A stretch of 36,182 nt of DNA from Nostoc sp. LPT (GTDB taxonomy: Bacteria > Cyanobacteriota > Cyanobacteriia > Cyanobacteriales > Nostocaceae). Under the pieces are notes generated by a model. That model saw only the letters and a list, made by a program, of their open reading frames with translations, did not search any database and was not told the DNA's origin. The translations under genes were made by a program, and so were the position numbers. Below, piece by piece: positions 36,121 through 36,182 of this stretch. Position 1 is the first letter of the stretch. The number at the start of each line of letters is the position of its first letter. Location of the stretch: positions 1 through 36,182 of the forward strand of contig NZ_JABXKF010000011.1 in assembly GCF_017115165.1 (NCBI RefSeq), read 5' to 3'.

Positions 36121-36182
36121 GAGTCTCTGAACTCCATTAATGAGTCTTTGAACTCCATTAATGAGTCTTTGAACTCCATTAA
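36121..36182. repeat. 21-bp tandem repeat at the window edge
   Basis: Three units start at 36121, 36142 and 36163 (GAGTCTTTGAACTCCATTAA type; the first differs at one base), and the array runs off the window. Each unit contains GAGT-ACTC, a short palindrome. It lies where cmpD would be expected to follow. Confidence 0.85.

Overview
The window looks like chromosomal DNA of a filamentous, probably heterocyst-forming cyanobacterium (Nostocales). The grounds are frequent GCGATCGC (HIP1) octamers, heptanucleotide short tandem repeats between and inside genes, a magnesium-chelatase H-type protein, a cyanobacterial-type bicarbonate/nitrate ABC transporter, and large cytoplasmic signalling proteins (AAA-like, NACHT, hybrid histidine kinase). 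No rRNA, tRNA or CRISPR array was seen.

Layout. (1) 1-4.9 kb: a decayed IS6-type transposase whose right end cuts into an older gene remnant, then a two-gene unit of AAA-like (AAA_35-type) NTPases. The second gene carries a transmembrane segment and a C-terminal GUN4 domain. An IS630-type transposase scrap follows. (2) 5.0-11.6 kb, minus strand: a 2198-residue soluble hybrid histidine kinase with about 27 HAMP-like units, a GAF domain, a kinase core and three receiver domains, built like fungal Nik1/group III kinases but much longer. (3) 12-18.3 kb: a Uma2-family nuclease-like gene, a NACHT-HEAT repeat protein on the opposite strand, nested palindromic repeats, a small unknown gene, a 42-bp tandem repeat, and a HEPN-like gene followed by a HicB-like antitoxin gene. 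(4) 18.4-24 kb, minus strand: a short ChlH/BchH paralogue, then a pair made of an EgtD-type methyltransferase and a two-helix membrane protein. (5) 24.5-28.6 kb, plus strand: a peptidoglycan amidase, argJ behind a perfect 16-bp hairpin, and a kinase-fold protein. (6) 29-31 kb: an RTX-repeat secreted protein and a frameshifted IS66 scrap. (7) 31.4-36.1 kb: cmpA-cmpB-cmpC-like genes of an ABC importer. Ligand residues recalled from the NrtA and CmpA structures favour bicarbonate over nitrate.

How the parts may work together. Only the ABC operon, argJ, the ChlH paralogue and the amidase have well-understood types of role. The 0.6-18.3 kb part is rich in families found in bacterial conflict, immunity and signalling (STAND-like NTPases, NACHT, HEPN, HicB, Uma2) and in broken transposons. 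A related Gly/Asn-rich motif (an I-x-G-D/N core) occurs in the first AAA-like protein, at the C-terminal end of the NACHT-HEAT protein, and in a gene fossil next to the IS end. It could be an amyloid-type or beta-stacking signalling motif, but that is inference. Repeat expansion is a theme throughout: 828-bp higher-order repeats in the kinase, 93-bp HEAT repeats, 27-bp RTX repeats, 42-bp intergenic repeats, and heptamer arrays that supply the stop codons of cmpA and cmpB and the likely ribosome binding site of cmpC.
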